32,854 bases of DNA, from the NCBI GenBank assembly GCA_900769905.1, contig CAAGIL010000214.1:1-32854 (forward strand), written 5' to 3'. The stretch's first letter is position 1. Each line of letters starts with the position of its first letter. This DNA comes from Rikenellaceae bacterium. Lineage in GTDB: Bacteria; Bacteroidota; Bacteroidia; Bacteroidales; UBA932. Position numbers and translations under genes: made by a program. The notes beneath the pieces were generated by a model. That model was not told where the DNA came from. It searched no databases and saw only the letters and a list, made by a program, of their open reading frames with translations. Positions 24,719 to 32,854 of the stretch are shown here, one piece after another.

Positions 24719-26139
24719 AAAGATTGATTTCCATACTCGCCGCCGCACTCCTGCTTACGGCATACTCCTGCGGCAAGGACAATCCTACCCCGGAGCCGCC
24801 GGAGGAAGAGGAAAAGCCCGTAGTGGACGAAAAGACCGGCACGGACTACATCTACGACCTGGAGGCCCTGCCTGAGCTTCACCTCAGCTTCCGCCTGGAC
24901 GAGTGGAACTCCCTGCTTCAGAAATACGACCGCAACCACAACACCGACGAGCAGGTGAAGTGCGACGTGCGCTTCCTCAAGGGAGAGGACGAGTTCAATA
25001 TCAGCGACGCGGGCATACGCCTCAAGGGCAACACCTCCAGAAGGCGCCCTGAGGGCAACGACGGCCAGATGCACGTCAAGGACAAGGCGGACTGGCACCA
25101 CTGCCACTTCCAGCTCAATCTCCGCAAGTTCGTCAAGGATGACGAGCATAAAATCAAAGGAGTCAAGAAGATAGCCCTAAAGTGGTTCAAGGACGACCCT
25201 ATGTATGTGAGGGAACTCTACTGCTACGACCTCTTCCGCAGGGCCGGGGTCTGGACAGCCTCAAAAACATCCTACTGCCGCCTTTTCATCCACGTCGAAG
25301 GGGATGCCCAGGAAGCTTACTACGGAATCTATGATATGATTGAGCCCGTGGACGACGACTTCCTCAAGGAGCGCAAGGAGCAGTTCGCGGACGCAAAGGG
25401 CAATCTGTGGAAATGCCGTTACGGGGCCACGCTCAACGACACCAATGCCGACATTGGCGCAGACCTGGACGACGGGGTGGAACACACCTACGAACTCAAG
25501 ACCAACACCGATGAGCTCAGCTCCGCGAAGGCTCAGCTCCAGGATTTCATCACCAACATACGCAGCCGCTCCGGCGAGGATTTCAAGACCTGGTTCTCGG
25601 CGCATTGCGACGTTGACCTGCTGCTCCTGACCTACGCCGTGAACGTGGCCTGCGGGATGTGGGACGACTACTGGAACAACTGCAACAACTACTACATCTA
25701 CTTCAACTCCACCGCAAAAGACTCATACAAATTCTACCTCATACCATACGACTACGACAACACCCTGGGCACCAGCGCCCAGTGCGGAGTGCAGAGCGAT
25801 GCCGGCCGCCACGACCCTTTCAACTGGGGCGATTCCAATAAAAACCCGCTGATTTACAAGGTGTTGCAAATTCCAGAATACAAGGAAATCTACCGCCAGC
25901 ACCTCCTGAACCTGTGCGCGGCTTCCTCCGGGCTCCTGTACTACGACTCAAGCATGACCAGAATCAGACAGTGGCACAAGCTCATCTCCCCGTACATCGA
26001 CAACGACACGGGCGAGGACTGCGTCATCGAAGACAAGCCTGCCTACTGGGGCAACCACTCCGAATACAGGCTTCTGGAACTCGGGTCCAACAATTACTTC
26101 CAGGTCAAGACTTCTAGCATAAAAACATACTGCAAATAA
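24715..26139 (+). CDS. CotH-family lipoprotein
   Basis: Lipoprotein of 474 residues with likely lipidated Cys19 (AYSC) and an acidic Pro-rich tether (DNPTPEPPEEEE). The rest resembles the CotH family, first known from Bacillus spore coats as an atypical protein kinase and also found as secreted domains in polysaccharide-degrading bacteria. Family features are GIRLKGNTS (100-108), a strand YYGIYDMIEPV (202-212), and the C-terminal IPYDYDNTLGTS (343-354), where the DxDxxxG pattern matches the CotH metal-binding region. Nothing shows whether it phosphorylates anything or binds glycans on the surface, where ATP is scarce. It is co-transcribed with the amylase and GH53 genes (4-nt overlap upstream, 1 nt gap downstream). 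Confidence 0.75.
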   Translation: MKRLISILAAALLLTAYSCGKDNPTPEPPEEEEKPVVDEKTGTDYIYDLEALPELHLSFRLDEWNSLLQKYDRNHNTDEQVKCDVRFLKGEDEFNISDAGIRLKGNTSRRRPEGNDGQMHVKDKADWHHCHFQLNLRKFVKDDEHKIKGVKKIALKWFKDDPMYVRELYCYDLFRRAGVWTASKTSYCRLFIHVEGDAQEAYYGIYDMIEPVDDDFLKERKEQFADAKGNLWKCRYGATLNDTNADIGADLDDGVEHTYELKTNTDELSSAKAQLQDFITNIRSRSGEDFKTWFSAHCDVDLLLLTYAVNVACGMWDDYWNNCNNYYIYFNSTAKDSYKFYLIPYDYDNTLGTSAQCGVQSDAGRHDPFNWGDSNKNPLIYKVLQIPEYKEIYRQHLLNLCAASSGLLYYDSSMTRIRQWHKLISPYIDNDTGEDCVIEDKPAYWGNHSEYRLLELGSNNYFQVKTSSIKTYCK

Positions 26140-26140
26140 T

Positions 26141-29116
26141 ATGAAACGTTTACTCTTTATTCTCAGCATCATCGTCCTGTCAGCCTGCTGCAGCACACAG
26201 GCTACGGACAACAGCAACAGCAGACTTGCGGAGGGTACCGTATATGAGCTGAACGTACGTCAGCTCACCCCTGAGGGGACTTTCGACGCCGCCGCAGAGA
26301 AACTTCCCATCCTCAAGGACGCGGGAGTGGACATAGTGTGGATAATGCCGCTCTATCCTATCGGCGTGGAAGGCCGCAAGGGCAGCCTCGGCTCCTACTA
26401 TGCCATCAGGGACTACTGCGCCGTGAATCCTGAATTCGGCACCCTGGAAGACTTTGACGAATTCGTGGAGAAGGCCCATTCCCTCGGAATGAAGGTCATC
26501 ATCGACTGGGTGGCCAACCACACCTCTCCGGACCACGCCTGGGTGACGGAGAAACCGGCCGAATGGTATGTGCGCGACGAGAACGGCAAGCCTGTCGTGG
26601 AATACGACTGGACCGATATCGCCAAGCTCAACTATGGCTGCCCTGACGTGGCCGTAGCCATGGAGGACTGCATGCGCTTCTGGCTCGACAGGGGCATTGA
26701 CGGCTTCCGCTGCGACGTGGCCTATCAGGTGCCTCAGGCCTTCTGGACCAAGGCTTTCGCCGATTTCCGCAAGGAATACTCAAGGCCGCTCTACTTCCTC
26801 GCCGAGGGTGAGGAGGCCTGGCTGCACGAGGCGGGATTCAACACCAGCTACGCCTGGAAATTCCACCACCTCATCAACGACATCGCCCAGGGCAAGGCCG
26901 GAGTGGATTCCCTGGTCAGCTACCTGAACTGGAACGCAGCCACCTACCCTGCCGATTCCTACCGCCTCAGCTTCACCTCCAACCACGACGAGAACTCCTG
27001 GGCAGGAACCGAGTTCGAGCGTATGGGCGAGGCCTGGAAGGCTATGACAGTGCTTTGCTGGACGCTGCCGAACACCCAGCCTCTGATGTACACCGGCCAG
27101 GAAGTGGGCAACGACAAGCGTTTCGAGTTCTTCGAGAAAGACCATATCGAGAAATACAAGACCAACTCATACACCGAGTTCTACCGCTACCTCAACAGCG
27201 CACGCGACTCCCATCCTGCCCTGCGCAGCACTGAGGCCAGCTTCGAAATACTCTCCACCGAGAACGAGACCCTCGAGTTCAGGCGCAGCCTCGGGGACGA
27301 TTGCGTCACCGTCAGCGTGGAGCTCAAGGCTCCGTGGAACTGGAGCATAAGCAGCCCTGCCGACCGCATCGCCCACGTCGAGCCGCCGTGCTGGTGGGTA
27401 GGTATGAAGACCTCCCTCCAGCTCCTCGTGAACGGGGAGGACATCAGCTCCTGGGACGTTGCAATTCGCGGCGGCAAGGGAGTGAGCATCACCGGCGTGC
27501 ACAAGGCCGACAGCCCGAACTACATCTTCGTGGATGTGGACGTGAAGGCTGATGCCGAGACCGGAGTCTATGAACTCGTGTTCACAAAGGGCAACGAGAG
27601 CTTCAGCTATCCTTATGAGATTTCCGCACGCCGCGAGGGTTCAGCCGAGCGCAAGAGCTTCAGCACCGCAGATGCCGTATATCTCATTATGCCTGACCGC
27701 TTCGTAAACGGAGACAGGAGCAACGACAACAGCTGCTGCACCACTGAAAAGGCTGATTATCAGGCATTTTTCGGCCGCCACGGAGGAGACATCCAGGGCA
27801 TAGAGGACAAGCTCGACTACATCGCCGACCTCGGAATGACCGCCATCTGGAACACCCCTCTGCTGCTCGACAACGAGCCTGAGTCTTCCTACCACGGCTA
27901 TGCCTGCGGTGACTACTACAGGATTGACCCGCGCTTCGGAAGCAACTGGAAATACCGCGAACTCGTGCGCGAGGGCCACAAGAGAGGCATCAAGATGATT
28001 ATGGACATCGTGACCAACCACTGCGGCACCCACCACTGGTGGATGAGCGACCTGCCTTTCGGGGACTGGATTCACCAGTGGCCGGAGTACACCCACTCCA
28101 ACTGCGCCTTCTCAGCCCAAAACGACCCGTACTGCTCCGAGAAGGACAGGGAGAATATGCTCGGCGGCTGGTTCGACACCTCTATGCCGGATATGAACCT
28201 CGACAACCCTTACCTGCTCCAGTACTTCAAGCAGTGGGGCGCCTGGTGGGTCGAGTGGGCAGACCTGGACGGCTACCGCGTGGACACCTACCCTTACAAC
28301 GAGAAATACCCTATGGCTGAGTGGTGCAAGTCCGTCACCACCGAATACCCGAACTTCAACATCGTGGGCGAGGTATGGTCCAACAACGTGCCTCAGGTGG
28401 CATACTGGCAGAAGGACAACCCGAACAAGGACGGATTCAACTCCAACCTCCCTTCCATTATGGACTTCTGTCTGATGAGCGCCATCGCTGAGAGCATCAA
28501 CGTGGACGGAGAGAGCTGGGAGGAAGGCATTACCAAGGTCTACAATTCCATTGCCAACGACCTCTATTTCCACGATGTGGACAATATGATGATCTTCCCG
28601 GGCAACCACGACACCGACCGCATAGGCGACATCGTGGGCAAGGACCCTAACAAGATGAAGATAGTATATACCCTTATGGCAACCCTGCGCGGCTTCCCTC
28701 AGATCTTCGCCGGAGACGAGCTTATGGTAGTGTCCCGCGACCGCAGGCAGGGCCACGGCGGACTGCGCGTGGAATTTCCTCTGCTCTGGGAGGAAAACCC
28801 TGTGCAAAGCGAGCTCCACGACTATTTCAGGACCCTCTTCCGCTGGAGGCAGACTTCCGACGCAGTGCAGCACGGTAACACAAAGCATTTCATCAGCAGG
28901 GACAACACCTACGCATACTTCCGCTACACCGACAACGAGGCAGTGTTCGTGTTCGTGAACAACAACCCTGACCCGCGCACGCTGAACTGGGCCGACTACG
29001 CCGAAATCACCGGCTCCCTCAAGGGAAGCGGCAGGGTAGTCACCGACGGCAGCGCATTCACTCCCGAGAACTGTGTAATCAACGGCAAATCAAGCCTTAT
29101 CGTAGAATTCAAATGA
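26141..29116 (+). CDS. Fusion of two GH13 enzymes (alpha-amylase + SusA-like neopullulanase)
   Basis: A 991-residue lipoprotein (lipobox LSAC, Cys16) with two complete GH13 modules. Module 1 (about 27-400) has Asp192 (GFRCD), Glu222 (LAEGEE) and Asp283 (NHDENSW); its C-terminal beta domain is shortened to about 40 residues. A cyclomaltodextrinase-type N domain follows (about 404-498; RIAHVEPPCWWVGMKTSL). Module 2 (about 505-900) has Asp715 (GYRVD), Glu744 (IVGEVW) and Asp824 (GNHDTDR), with a final beta domain to 991, resembling SusA neopullulanase. All six catalytic acids are present. No acidic surface-export signal follows the Cys, so a periplasmic site is likely. No stop or frameshift suggests a split. 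Starts one nt after the CotH gene and overlaps the GH97 gene by 4 nt. Confidence 0.9.
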   Translation: MKRLLFILSIIVLSACCSTQATDNSNSRLAEGTVYELNVRQLTPEGTFDAAAEKLPILKDAGVDIVWIMPLYPIGVEGRKGSLGSYYAIRDYCAVNPEFGTLEDFDEFVEKAHSLGMKVIIDWVANHTSPDHAWVTEKPAEWYVRDENGKPVVEYDWTDIAKLNYGCPDVAVAMEDCMRFWLDRGIDGFRCDVAYQVPQAFWTKAFADFRKEYSRPLYFLAEGEEAWLHEAGFNTSYAWKFHHLINDIAQGKAGVDSLVSYLNWNAATYPADSYRLSFTSNHDENSWAGTEFERMGEAWKAMTVLCWTLPNTQPLMYTGQEVGNDKRFEFFEKDHIEKYKTNSYTEFYRYLNSARDSHPALRSTEASFEILSTENETLEFRRSLGDDCVTVSVELKAPWNWSISSPADRIAHVEPPCWWVGMKTSLQLLVNGEDISSWDVAIRGGKGVSITGVHKADSPNYIFVDVDVKADAETGVYELVFTKGNESFSYPYEISARREGSAERKSFSTADAVYLIMPDRFVNGDRSNDNSCCTTEKADYQAFFGRHGGDIQGIEDKLDYIADLGMTAIWNTPLLLDNEPESSYHGYACGDYYRIDPRFGSNWKYRELVREGHKRGIKMIMDIVTNHCGTHHWWMSDLPFGDWIHQWPEYTHSNCAFSAQNDPYCSEKDRENMLGGWFDTSMPDMNLDNPYLLQYFKQWGAWWVEWADLDGYRVDTYPYNEKYPMAEWCKSVTTEYPNFNIVGEVWSNNVPQVAYWQKDNPNKDGFNSNLPSIMDFCLMSAIAESINVDGESWEEGITKVYNSIANDLYFHDVDNMMIFPGNHDTDRIGDIVGKDPNKMKIVYTLMATLRGFPQIFAGDELMVVSRDRRQGHGGLRVEFPLLWEENPVQSELHDYFRTLFRWRQTSDAVQHGNTKHFISRDNTYAYFRYTDNEAVFVFVNNNPDPRTLNWADYAEITGSLKGSGRVVTDGSAFTPENCVINGKSSLIVEFK

Positions 29117-31293
29117 AAAGATACCTTACCCTCTTCGCGGCGCTGATTGTCGCCGCCTGCTCCGGCGCAAAGCAAGCTGAAGCCGAAAAACTGGAAATCT
29201 CCTCCCCTGAGGGAACGCTCTCGATGAGCTTCCTGCTCCAGGACGGCGTGCCTATGTATACCCTCTCCCACAAGGGTGAGGCCGTGGTGCTCCCAAGCCG
29301 CCTGGGATTCGAGCTGCGCGGCACCATCAAGGCCGAAAACGTGAACATCACCCCGTCCGGCATCACCAAGACCGACAGGAAACCTTCCTATATGTTCGAC
29401 CGTGACTTTGAGCTCCTCGGCTCGAGCACCGATACCTTCGACGAGACCTGGGAACCCGTTTGGGGCGAGGAGGCCAGGATACGCAACCACTACAACGAGC
29501 TCCTCGTGCAGCTGCGCCAGAAGGACAGCGGCCGCCTCGTGAACCTGCGCTTCCGCCTCTATGACGACGGCCTGGGCTTCCGCTACGAGTTCCCTGCCGG
29601 ACAGGAGCTCAACTACTTCACCATCAAGGAGGAGCTGACCGAGTTCGCCCTCGCTTCCGACTGCACCGCGTGGTGGATCCCGGGCGACTACGACACCCAG
29701 GAGTACGAATACGAGGTGTGCCGCCTCTCCGAGATTGAGAAGAATTTCGCCAACTACCTGCGCGACAACAGCTCCCAGACCCCGTTCAGCACCCGCGGCG
29801 TGCAGACCTCACTTCAGATGAAGTCCGACGACGGGCTCTACATCAACATTCACGAGGCAGCGCTGGTGAACTACCCTTGCATGCACCTGCTCGTGGACGG
29901 AAAGAAGCACTCGCTGCGCGCCTGGCTCACCCCTGACGCACAGGGCTGGAAGGGTTATATGCAGACCCCTTGCCACACCCCGTGGAGGACGGTGCAGGTG
30001 GCCGAGAGCGCCGAAGAACAGCTCGCCAGCAGGCTCATACTCAACCTCAACGACCCTTGCGCCATCGAGGACGTGAGCTGGATTCATCCGGTGAAGTATA
30101 TGGGCGTATGGTGGGAGATGATTGCCGGCGCGGGCAGCTGGAACTACACCGACGTGCCTTCAGTGAAGCTCGGGGAGTTCGACTACTCCTCCGCCAAGCC
30201 TAACGGACGCCACAGCGCCAACAACGAGAGGGTGCGCTACTACATAGATTTCGCGGCCGAACACGGTTTCGACGCCCTCCTCGTGGAAGGCTGGAACGAA
30301 GGCTGGGAGGACTGGGCAAACTGCAGCAAGGACTATGTCTTCGACTTCGTGACCCCTTATCCTGACTTCGACATCAAGGCCCTCAACGACTACGCCCACT
30401 CCAAGGGCATCAAGCTCGTGATGCACCACGAGACCTCTTCCTCCGCACGCAACTACGAGCGCCATATGGAGGCCGCCTACAATCTTATGAACGAGTACGG
30501 CTACGATGCCGTGAAGTCCGGATACGTGGGCGACATACTCCCGCGCGGCGAGTACCACTACGGCCAGTGGATGGTGAACCATTACCTCTACGCCGTGACC
30601 GAGGCAGCGCGCCACCACATTATGGTGAACGCCCACGAGGCCGTGCGCCCTACAGGTCTGTGCCGCACCTGGCCTAACCTCATCGGCAACGAGTCCGCAA
30701 TGGGCACCGAATACCAGGCCTTCGGAGGCATTCAGCCGAAGCACACCACCATACTTCCTTTCACCCGGCTGAACGGCGGTCCTATGGACTATACCCCGGG
30801 CATTTTCGAGCAGAACCTGAAAGAGTGGTGCGGCAACGACTCCCACGTAAACGCCACGATTGCCAACCAGCTCGGACTCTACCTGACCATGTACTCCCCT
30901 CTCCAGATGGCTGCCGACACCCCTGAACACTACTCCAAATTCATGGATGCCTTCCAATTTATCAAGGATGTTGCTGTGGATTGGCAGGAAAGTCGCTATC
31001 TTTGTGCCGAGCCGGGAGATTACATCATAGTGGCACGCAAGGCGAAGGGCAGCGGACAGTGGTTCTGCGGCGGCGTGACGGACGAGAATCCGCGCGAATT
31101 CGACGTGAAGCTCGACTTCCTTGAGCCTGGCAAGTATGAGGCTACAATCTATGCCGATGCAGCCGACGCCCACTATCTGACCAATCCTCAGGCTTACGTG
31201 ATTGAGAAACAAGTTGTTGATGCCGACAGCACCCTCCACCTCAGGATGGCTGCAGGCGGCGGATTCGGAATTTCGTTTGAGAAATGCAAGTAA
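29113..31293 (+). CDS. susB: GH97 alpha-glucosidase (SusB-like)
   Basis: Periplasmic alpha-glucosidase that releases glucose from maltooligosaccharides. The 726 residues include a lipobox (VAAC, Cys16), an N-terminal GH97 beta-sandwich, a (beta/alpha)8 domain (about 325-615) and a C-terminal beta domain. Glu440 (HHE), Glu509 (NAHE) and Glu533 (GTE) are spaced exactly as Glu439, Glu508 and Glu532 of B. thetaiotaomicron SusB. A Glu at the first of these positions is the signature of inverting SusB-type enzymes, whereas retaining GH97 members have Asp there. There is no acidic motif after the lipidated Cys, which agrees with a periplasmic site. The start overlaps the fusion gene (ATGA) and the 3' end overlaps malQ by 10 nt. 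Confidence 0.93.
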   Translation: MKRYLTLFAALIVAACSGAKQAEAEKLEISSPEGTLSMSFLLQDGVPMYTLSHKGEAVVLPSRLGFELRGTIKAENVNITPSGITKTDRKPSYMFDRDFELLGSSTDTFDETWEPVWGEEARIRNHYNELLVQLRQKDSGRLVNLRFRLYDDGLGFRYEFPAGQELNYFTIKEELTEFALASDCTAWWIPGDYDTQEYEYEVCRLSEIEKNFANYLRDNSSQTPFSTRGVQTSLQMKSDDGLYINIHEAALVNYPCMHLLVDGKKHSLRAWLTPDAQGWKGYMQTPCHTPWRTVQVAESAEEQLASRLILNLNDPCAIEDVSWIHPVKYMGVWWEMIAGAGSWNYTDVPSVKLGEFDYSSAKPNGRHSANNERVRYYIDFAAEHGFDALLVEGWNEGWEDWANCSKDYVFDFVTPYPDFDIKALNDYAHSKGIKLVMHHETSSSARNYERHMEAAYNLMNEYGYDAVKSGYVGDILPRGEYHYGQWMVNHYLYAVTEAARHHIMVNAHEAVRPTGLCRTWPNLIGNESAMGTEYQAFGGIQPKHTTILPFTRLNGGPMDYTPGIFEQNLKEWCGNDSHVNATIANQLGLYLTMYSPLQMAADTPEHYSKFMDAFQFIKDVAVDWQESRYLCAEPGDYIIVARKAKGSGQWFCGGVTDENPREFDVKLDFLEPGKYEATIYADAADAHYLTNPQAYVIEKQVVDADSTLHLRMAAGGGFGISFEKCK

Positions 31294-32854
31294 AATTCAA
31301 AATCGAGTACAGGACAGTGTGGGGTGAGAGCCTCGCACTGGTTCTGAATGACAGGAAATACCCTATGGAATGGGGTGAGGGCGGTGTCTGGTCCGTGGTG
31401 GTGAAGAACTGCACGGCCGCCGCACTCAAGGACTACACTTACGTGGTGATGCGCGAAGGTCTCATCTGGCGCACCGAATGGAAGCACCACAGCTCCAAAA
31501 TGGCCAGGGAGATCGAGGACAGTTGGATAGACTGCCCGATTCCGGGTTGTCCTTTCCCGCGCGAGCACCAGGCCCCGAAATTCGACCGCCCGGGCTTCAG
31601 GGGCGCCGGCACCGCAATTCCGGTGTTCTCCCTGCGCACGGAGTCCGATTTCGGCATAGGCGAGTTCAAGGACCTGCGTCCGCTCGTGAACTGGGCCGCC
31701 GCCACCGGGCAGTGCATCATCCAGCTCCTGCCGGTCAACGACACCACGCGCAAGGGTGAGTGGAAGGATTCATATCCTTACAGCCCCATTTCGTCCTTCG
31801 CCCTCCACCCGCTCTACATCAACCTGCAGGCGCTGGGTATCAGGGAGACGGTAGCGTTCAAGAAGGAACAGGCCGAGCTCAACGCCCTCGCGGAACTGGA
31901 CTACCCGCGCGTGTTCCAGGCCAAGATGAAATACATACGCAAGGCATTCAAGACCCGCGGCGCCAAGGATATGGATACCCCGGGATTCAAAAAGTTCGTG
32001 CAGGAAAACGAGTACTGGCTCGAAGAATACGCGCAGTTCTGCGCGAAGCGCGACTCGCTGGAGCCGGAGTACTACCGCTGGATGCAGTGGCATCTGGACA
32101 GGCAGTTCGCGGCCGAGGTGAAGTACGCGCGCAGCAAGGGCGTGTCCCTGAAGGGAGACCTGCCTATAGGAGTGAGCTCCGACAGCGCCGAGGCCTACTG
32201 GCATCCGGAACTCTTCAACCTGGATTCCACGGCCGGCGCACCGCCTGATTATTTCAGCACCGACGGCCAGAACTGGGGCTTCCCTACCTACAACTGGGAG
32301 GAGATGGCCAAGGATGACTTCGCCTGGTGGAAGGCCCGCCTGAGGAAGATGTCGGAGTATTTCGACGCTTTCCGCATCGACCATATACTCGGCTTCTTCC
32401 GCATCTGGGAGATTCCTGCGGGCATAAGGAGCGGTCTTGCCGGCCACTTCAACCCTGCCCTGCCTTACAGCCCTGAGGAAATCTACAATATGCACCTGCC
32501 TTTAGACGGCCTCTTCCACGAGGACCCGAGGCATCCGGGAATGTATCAACCTCTCATCAATCCTGCTTCGCAGAACCTGCCGCAGTGGCAGCAGGAGAGG
32601 TTCGGAGCCCTCTACAACGACTTCTTCTACCACCGCCACGACGAGTTCTGGAGAAGGAACGCGGAGAGGAAACTGCCTGAGCTACTTGGAGCCACCGGAA
32701 TGCTCGCCTGCGGAGAAGACCTCGGAATGGTGCCGGACTGCGTGCCGGGCGTTATGGACCACGAGAGGATACTTTCCCTGAGGATGCGCGGAATGGAGAA
32801 CGAGGGCCCTTGGAAGCAACTCAGCGTCTGCGCCACCTCAAGCCACGATATGGA
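31284..32854 (+). CDS. malQ: 4-alpha-glucanotransferase (GH77) with compact N-terminal CBM20-like domain, 3' end cut by window
   Basis: Cytosolic enzyme that transfers glucan chains between maltooligosaccharides, freeing glucose. The frame is open for 523 codons and continues past the right edge; perhaps 150 residues are missing. There is no signal peptide, as expected. Residues 1-85 look like one short CBM20 starch-binding domain (IEYRTVWGES, YVVMREGLIWRTEW). The GH77 domain begins near 108 (GAGTAIPVFSL) and contains LLPVNDTT, Asp366 in DAFRIDHILGF (nucleophile), Glu478 in CGEDLG (acid/base) and Asp522 in SHDM at the edge. Many Bacteroidetes homologues carry two CBM20 domains, so one is unusual. 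The ATG lies within the GH97 gene, overlapping by 10 nt. Confidence 0.92.
   Translation, partial: MQVKFKIEYRTVWGESLALVLNDRKYPMEWGEGGVWSVVVKNCTAAALKDYTYVVMREGLIWRTEWKHHSSKMAREIEDSWIDCPIPGCPFPREHQAPKFDRPGFRGAGTAIPVFSLRTESDFGIGEFKDLRPLVNWAAATGQCIIQLLPVNDTTRKGEWKDSYPYSPISSFALHPLYINLQALGIRETVAFKKEQAELNALAELDYPRVFQAKMKYIRKAFKTRGAKDMDTPGFKKFVQENEYWLEEYAQFCAKRDSLEPEYYRWMQWHLDRQFAAEVKYARSKGVSLKGDLPIGVSSDSAEAYWHPELFNLDSTAGAPPDYFSTDGQNWGFPTYNWEEMAKDDFAWWKARLRKMSEYFDAFRIDHILGFFRIWEIPAGIRSGLAGHFNPALPYSPEEIYNMHLPLDGLFHEDPRHPGMYQPLINPASQNLPQWQQERFGALYNDFFYHRHDEFWRRNAERKLPELLGATGMLACGEDLGMVPDCVPGVMDHERILSLRMRGMENEGPWKQLSVCATSSHDM

Noticed and set aside
30160..31239. 359-codon minus-strand open frame over the GH97 gene
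   Set aside because: It is a shadow of GC-biased third positions in a gene with intact catalytic residues; the translation has no recognisable family.
1..32854. CRISPR arrays, insertion sequences, prophage genes, tRNA genes or attachment sites
   Set aside because: I looked for regularly spaced repeats, transposase-like frames, phage proteins and tRNA-like cloverleafs and saw none. The window is ordinary chromosome plus a PUL, without signs of recent insertion.

Overview
This window looks like chromosomal DNA of a Bacteroidota (Bacteroidales) bacterium with fairly GC-rich coding sequence. The evidence is a SusC/SusD/SusE-type polysaccharide utilisation locus (PUL), many lipoproteins, Bacteroidetes-type promoter motifs (TTTG ... 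TAnnTTTG), an almost complete lack of Shine-Dalgarno sequences, and family members (OstA-like, SurA-like, LytTR/LytS pair, GH97) typical of the phylum. I cannot name the genus from sequence alone. A gut lineage is plausible but is inference.

Layout. (1) 1-258 is non-coding. Its minus strand carries a near-perfect Bacteroidetes promoter followed by a leader that resembles the one upstream of 16S rRNA genes, so an rRNA operon probably lies just outside the left edge. (2) pepT (+, 259-1482) converges on an OPT-family oligopeptide transporter (-, 1492-3483). (3) 3395-13000 is a minus-strand envelope block. In transcription order it runs LytS-type histidine kinase, LytTR response regulator, NlpC/P60 hydrolase, a 92-aa protein, a PBP4-type DD-carboxypeptidase (dacB), a SurA-N-like lipoprotein, a SurA-like double-parvulin chaperone, an OstA-like protein, and then the OPT gene. 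Many of these genes overlap or nearly touch. (4) 13075 to the right edge is a single plus-strand alpha-glucan PUL: SLC45-like MFS sugar transporter, susC, susD, a 792-aa SusE/F-like protein, an internal terminator hairpin, then a SusG-like GH13 amylase with a CBM58-type insert, a divergent GH53 enzyme, a CotH-family lipoprotein, a fusion of two GH13 enzymes, a SusB-like GH97, and malQ (GH77, cut off by the window end).

How the PUL would work (inference from family knowledge). Surface lipoproteins SusD, SusE/F and SusG bind and cut starch-like glucan, and SusC imports maltooligosaccharides with TonB energy. The double GH13 and GH97 enzymes finish degradation in the periplasm. The MFS carrier moves maltose or glucose across the inner membrane, and MalQ processes maltooligosaccharides in the cytosol. 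The gene order is a starch system, but three members do not belong to the classical sus set: a divergent GH53 (a family otherwise known for beta-1,4-galactanase), a CotH-like protein, and a natural fusion of two complete GH13 catalytic modules. No SusR-type regulator is visible. The nearest regulator is the divergently transcribed LytS/LytTR pair. These departures are the most interesting part of the window.
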